From Phlegmacium glaucopus (Eukaryota; Basidiomycota; Agaricomycetes; Agaricales; Cortinariaceae): a DNA stretch of 36,782 nt. This document shows positions 36,284 to 36,782 of the stretch, one piece after another. Position 1 is the stretch's first letter, and each line of letters starts with the position of its first letter. The notes under the pieces are model-generated. The model saw only the letters and a list, made by a program, of their open reading frames with translations, did not search any database and was not told where the DNA came from. The stretch spans positions 22,508 to 59,289 of the forward strand of contig MU130200.1 of assembly GCA_015039465.1 (NCBI GenBank). Reading direction: 5' to 3'. Both the position numbers and the translations under genes were made by a program.

Positions 36284-36782
36284 CAGGCGAACTTCCGTCC
36301 CCTCCTACCTACCTACCATTCCCGCAAGACGAGCGTGTCAGCAAACTTCCGCTCGATACTGGTCCATACCGCCCTCTTTCGAGCTTTAGCCTATAACTTC
36401 ACCTAACGGTGACGAGCAAACCTCTTCAACATAGCAAGAGACATAGCGATCGTTCAGGCTATAACTTTCATCTTCGCTCATAGAGAAGACATTTAGGACA
36501 TCACTGCTGCCGTAGAGAAAGTTGCAGCGGTCTATCCTCAAGCATGTTACTAAGCTATAGTTTCAATAGAAGCTGGCGACGGACGTCTCCGACGCTTCTG
36601 CACAAACATCTTAGATACGGCTTCAAGCATCTACTAACTGGTTCTAGTAGCCCCACTTGACCACAGACGTTGTAGCCTCGCGGTAAACAACAGCAATTGA
36701 CTGTCCAACCTTACCTCAACAACACATGTTGTCTCCTGAGCCCATAGAACAGCCTCTCGAGGTTACTGTCTCTGCGTTGACC
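36284..36782. other. 3' flank, no gene recognised
   Basis: C/T-rich sequence with short frames only. The hypothetical gene could continue here by further splicing, but nothing shows it clearly. Confidence 0.35.

Overview
The window looks like nuclear DNA from a filamentous basidiomycete, most likely an Agaricomycete. The reasons are many 47-63 nt GT-AG introns, an Arp3 gene, a selenoprotein-O gene ending in a Cys form, a UstYa/DUF3328 gene, and several generations of nested Ty3/Gypsy chromoviruses plus a hAT transposon. No bacterial-type operons, CRISPR, rRNA or tRNA genes were recognised.

Layout. (1) 1-7972: nearly complete Ty3/Gypsy chromovirus on the minus strand (gag, protease, RT-RNase H-integrase-chromodomain). 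Two extra reading frames sit between pol and the 3' LTR: a zinc-knuckle protein and a BTB/POZ-like protein. (2) 7973-12483: an older Gypsy chromovirus on the plus strand, cut off at its 5' side and broken by in-frame TGA codons. A solo LTR with a perfect 5-bp target duplication sits inside its RNase H. (3) 12484-14035: a foldback repeat with telomere-like motifs and a reading-frame fragment. (4) 14036-18177: a solo LTR with a perfect 5-bp target duplication, split by a 3.7-kb hAT transposon that has perfect 17-bp TIRs, a perfect 8-bp target duplication and a 13-exon transposase gene. (5) 18973-20093: a UstYa-like gene in six exons. (6) 21412-25666: a rearranged duplicate of Arp3 (inverted and broken) plus a complete selenoprotein-O gene. 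(7) 25667-27945: a 25-nt A run, a charged coiled-coil frame, an LTR related to the one in (4), and a second inverted copy of the telomere-like repeat. (8) 28033-32803: complete Arp3 and selenoprotein-O genes, convergent, which are the source arrangement of (6). (9) 32916-33125: a small TA-flanked MITE. (10) 33826-36283: an unrecognised Ser/Pro-rich multi-exon gene.

Two themes stand out. First, almost every nonsense codon in the mobile elements is TGA where CGA would restore sense, and repeat copies at 13-18 kb carry TpG/CpA where their relatives at 26-28 kb keep CpG. This points to strong CpG-directed C-to-T decay that was uneven in place and time. Second, the Arp3-SELO segment was duplicated and internally inverted. 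SELO is almost identical between the copies although the adjacent Arp3 tail has clearly diverged.

The host genes do not form a pathway: Arp3 (actin branching), SELO (protein AMPylation) and UstYa (peptide/secondary-metabolite oxidation) are independent. No obviously new defence or regulatory system was seen. The most unusual items are the two accessory reading frames in the first retrotransposon and the CpG decay pattern.
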